Shown here: positions 60,477-64,000 of the stretch, piece by piece
How the letters are laid out: each line of letters opens with the position of its first letter
Position numbering within the stretch: the first letter of the stretch is position 1
Assembly: GCA_025330725.1 (NCBI GenBank)
Contig: JAIWND010000029.1
Location: 62,001-126,000 of the forward strand
Direction of reading: 5' to 3'
DNA length: 64,000 nt
From: Chlamydoabsidia padenii
Taxonomy: Eukaryota; Mucoromycota; Mucoromycetes; Mucorales; Cunninghamellaceae
The notes under the pieces: generated by a model
Seen by the model: only the letters and a program-made list of their open reading frames with translations
Told to the model about the DNA's origin: nothing
The model's database searches: none
Position numbers and translations under genes: made by a program

Positions 60477-63400
60477 ATGACTCAGCAAAACTACGCCGAA
60501 CTCAAAAGCCATATTGACCAACTTTGGAAGATAATTGAACAACAAGATTCTCAAATCCAGGAACTAAAAAAGGCCAACAATACTCTTTGTAATGAACGAG
60601 ACGAACTTCAAGAAAGAAAAGTTGCGATGTACTTCTCCCAGGGAAACACCAACAGTAGCTATACAGGACAAGTCAACGATACGCGATCAAGAAACAGTCG
60701 AATCAACTAATACAACTGAAGGGGCACCTATTGACAATAACAACAGTAACAGTAACAGCGACAGTAACCCTATCCTACCAGCAAGATCACCTCATCGGGC
60801 TTATAGTTCTAATGATTTTGATGCCAATACTCTGAAGGAACGGAAACAACCAGTCTCATCAACTACTTCACTCTCACTCTCACCAGTCGTAACAAAAGCA
60901 CCGACAATAACATCACCAGTATCCACCACTTCTATAAACGATTCAACTATTATGGACGACACAAACAGCAGTAATAACAACACCAGCACCACTAATAACG
61001 TACCTTCTCAAGAAGCCATCTCACCAAAGATAATTGAACAGGATGCCAAACTCTTTGCGCAGTATCAATCAGCAGTATCGAAGCGGGGCATGATTAATGG
61101 TATGCCTGAAACAACAAGACAGTATCCACCTTCTCCTATTGTCCTGGTACCCAGCAAATCATCCACTCTTCCATCTCAATCACATGAAGCACGCCTGGCT
61201 CAACGCAAACAACACAGCTCGATGGTCTTTCCTTCCACCATTGTTATTCCGATGGCCAGTCGCAAGAAGAATGATGATCAACATATACGCAAGAACTCGA
61301 CTCATATCACACCATCCACCATGAAACCAAGCAACATCGCTGATATCACGGTCAGGGTTATTGGATCTATACTGAAATCGAACGAAAAAGGAAGAGATGT
61401 AATATCTTTTCTTCTCTCGGTGGGAAAACAAACCAAGGATGGCTTCAAAGAGCTGTGGCGTGTCCAGAAACTCTATTCTGACTTTTTGGATTTGGATCAA
61501 AAGGTGAAAGCAAAAACAAGGGTGTGTGTGTGTGTGGGGGGGGGGGAAAGGAAATGTCACTAAAATGGTTTTATCTTGATAATAGTTGAAATCTCAAATG
61601 GTTGGCTCTAAAACAAACAAGATGACTCGTCTACCGGATAAACAACTCTTCTCTACTCGATCACCAAATAAATTGGACCAACGAAGGGTAACTTTAAAGA
61701 TAAAAGCGCATTTGTGTTCCATGTAATTATATGTTAACAAATCTTATTTCTTTCTTTTTCTTTTTTTTTTTTTTTTTTTTTTTGACACAATTTCATAATA
61801 GGCTGCTCTGGAAAAGTACTTGCATCATGTAATCACCTTACCAATGGACAATATATCGGAATTGTGTGAATTCCTCAGTACAAACGTAGAGGATCATTCA
61901 AACGGTGGCATTGTAAGTACTCATATTCTAAATTTGGGATAAACTAGTTTGGTACCATTAACAAAGGTCTCACCTAACCTTCTACTGTTGTTATTTTTAG
62001 AATCAAGGGAACAAGGAAGGATACCTGACCAAACGTGGTAAAAACTTTGGTGGCTGGAAAACTCGTTACTTTTCTTTGAAAAAAAAGAGGCTGGACTACT
62101 ATGAAACGGTAATAAAAGAGAGTCTACAATGTTATAACCTTAATAATTTTTTTATTTATCTTGTTTGTAGAAAGATGGTAGTAAACTTGGATCCATTTCC
62201 TTGGACGGTGCACAAATTGGTCGGCAAACACCTCCTAATACTGGTGCAGCAGAAGAAGGTAATGATAGTGCTTATCGACATGCTATTCTGATTCTGGAAT
62301 ATCGGCGAACAAGTATCGGTAATTATGTCCGACATATCCTTTGTGCAAACTCTGAAACTGACTGTGACGAATGGATTGCTGCCTTGCTACAAGCCCTCCA
62401 AAGTAATAACGAAAGCAGTAACAGTGGCGACACAACAACACTATCAATCACAAGAAGCAACAGTACCAGCAACAAGGACAGACCACGTATCAGCAAAAAG
62501 ACATCACCTTCGGACAAGCAACGCAAGTTATTCAAGGGTGAAATACGAACGGTCTCTGCAACTCCGATTAGTCATTTACGAATGAACTCTTCTCACCAAT
62601 TTGTGGATATGGAAAAATTGACATCTGTGCCTCTTAGCGAAACTCACTCTCCTACAGCTCCTCTCACCATCAATTCACCGCCTTCTGATTCGAGCGACAA
62701 CTATAATGGTATGCTAACATCACCAGGCACAGCACCTTCAGACTCATTGCCTCTATCATCACCATTATCGACATCAAGCCTCGACTTACCTTCTACACCA
62801 TTACAGCCAAACCATTCTAATATATTTGGCACCTCTCCCGAAAAAGGTAACCCTCTGGGGGGTATGTACTATCAACAACAACAACCATCTCTGTCGAAAA
62901 CCAACTCCTTGGAGGAACGGGCTATATCACCTCAACCAAGAGCCAACTCACCTATTCCAGCAGCTTTACTAGATCGTCGGGAAAGTGATGATTCTGTGAC
63001 CAATGGCGGAGACCAGCAACAGGACAAGAAATCGAAATCGAAATCAGCCAATCGTATGACTCTGTGGGGTAAAAAAGTATTCGGTAATCAGCAACGATCA
63101 TTGTCCTCTCCTACTTCTCCGAATAATCCCATGGCTACAATGCTCTCGGCATTGGAATCTTCTTCTTTGACTGTTGCTACCTCACCTTCATCTTCATTCG
63201 GCAATCCAACTCCTCCATCTTCTTCCTCGTCATCCTCTTCATCAACTCAGCAGCAGCAGCAGCAGCAACAACAACCAATACAGCCACAGCCAATTCATCA
63301 GGAACATCGGAGCACACAGAAATCACTACGACATATCTTATCACGACCAACTCAGCAACAACCTGAAGGTGGATCTGATGACAATGATAACAACAAGTAT

Positions 63401-63920
63401 GTCAACAAGCCATTCATGCCATCACTCTCAAAATCATCACCTGGCTCATCAAGTGGTAGCAAACAAGTCTTTGGTGTACCTTTGGAAGAAGCTGTGCGAG
63501 TATCAGGTGTCTCGGATGGCTACCCTCTTCCTGCTATTGTTTTTCGGTGTATAGAGTATTTGGATGCCAAGAATGCTGTATTGGAAGAAGGGCTATATCG
63601 TCTCAGTGGCAGTAACGCTCTTTTACAGAAACTCAAAAAGAAGTTTAACCAAGGTAATGAATGCATGAAAAAGGGAAGAAGCAGAAGATGTACTGATGAT
63701 TGTTTTTTATATTAGATGGTGATGTGCCCTTGTTGCAATCCAAGGAAGACTATGATGTACATGTTATTGCTGGACTTCTCAAGATGTGGCTACGTGAACT
63801 TCCTGTTACTGTTTTGACAAGGGAACTTCGACCGGAATTTATTCAAGTGATTGGTAATTTGGTCAAGATGAGGAATTCAGGGGCGGGGTTATAGTAATAC
63901 ATGTACTAATCTCTCTCTCT

Positions 63921-63951
<31 letters not shown>

Positions 63952-64000
63952 CTTTATATGCATATAGATTTACTGGAACGAAAAGATCGAGTGAACGAAT
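60477..64000 (+). CDS. PX-PH-RhoGAP protein (Bem3-like), 3' end beyond window
   Basis: Exons: 60477 to 61521 (with a frame break near 60610-60625, see findings), 61586-61687, 61802-61912, 62001-62108, 62171-63653, 63716-63853, 63968 to the window edge. An N-terminal coiled coil (LKSHIDQLWKIIEQQDSQIQ) is followed by a disordered Ser/Thr region. The PX domain (ITVRVIGSILK, then LWRVQKLYSDFLDLDQKV, TRLPDKQLFS and ALEKYLHHVI) lies across exons 2-4. The PH domain (NKEGYLTKRGKNFGGWKTRY to DEWIAALLQAL) lies in exons 5-6. The RhoGAP domain begins PLEEAVRVSG and has the arginine finger in EEGLYRLSGS and LLKMWLRELP. The order PX-PH-RhoGAP is that of Bem3, a Cdc42/Rho GTPase-activating protein at sites of polarised growth. 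Function is inferred by family. Confidence 0.88.

Overview
This window is nuclear DNA of a filamentous fungus, most probably Mucoromycota (Mucorales-type). The genes are split by many short introns of about 50-110 bp with GTAAG-like donors, intergenic DNA is AT-rich with very long poly(T)/poly(A) tracts, and the proteins are typical of early-diverging fungi. All gene models below were built by hand: exons were joined only where splice sites, reading phase and protein-family continuity agreed.

Layout. 1-78 is a possible 3' gene end. 985-3362 (-) is an IML2/TTC39-type TPR protein; 3894-6142 (-) a Vac7-like vacuolar membrane protein; 6891-8347 (+) a cell-surface protein with a cytoplasmic SH3 domain; 8720-11197 (+) an HRI-type eIF2-alpha kinase; 11357-12399 (+) the tRNA m7G46 methyltransferase TRM8. 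12872-14069 (-) is a secreted expansin/barwin-like protein with an Asp/His repeat linker. A 2.8-kb gene-poor stretch follows, holding a tandem array of ~230-240-bp units. 16853-18517 (-) is a mitochondrial PDH/BCKDH-type kinase; 19329-21871 (-) a RasGEF; 23136-24242 (-) an NmrA-like protein; 25513-26662 (+) an ACBD5/Atg37-like acyl-CoA-binding tail-anchored protein; 27176-29096 (+) a GH125 mannosidase.

29220-46980 (-) is a cluster of three PDR/ABCG full transporters. The first is a multiply broken pseudogene. The second (36047-41005) and third (42065-46980) are intact, nine exons each, and nearly identical over long blocks. A lineage-type gene of unknown function (33712-35258, +) and small repeats sit between the pseudogene and the first intact copy.

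47763-48941 (-) is a tetraspan membrane protein; 49433-51955 (-) a Pan1/Eps15-like EH-domain protein; 52134-54676 (+) mitochondrial intermediate peptidase; 55369-59141 (-) an inositol 5-phosphatase with a WD40-like N-terminal half; and 60477 to the window end (+) a PX-PH-RhoGAP protein, cut by the window edge. Several neighbours share themes (endocytosis, phosphoinositides and small GTPases: Vac7-like, RasGEF, EH protein, 5-phosphatase, RhoGAP), but eukaryotic gene order gives no operon-like evidence that they act together.

The most notable unexplained signal is a short sequence, GCGGGATTTGAA and its reverse complement, that recurs about twenty times. It lies mostly 50-270 bp upstream of start codons, sometimes inside introns close to the donor, and in the tandem array. 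It looks like a lineage-specific regulatory element or the trace of a small dispersed element.
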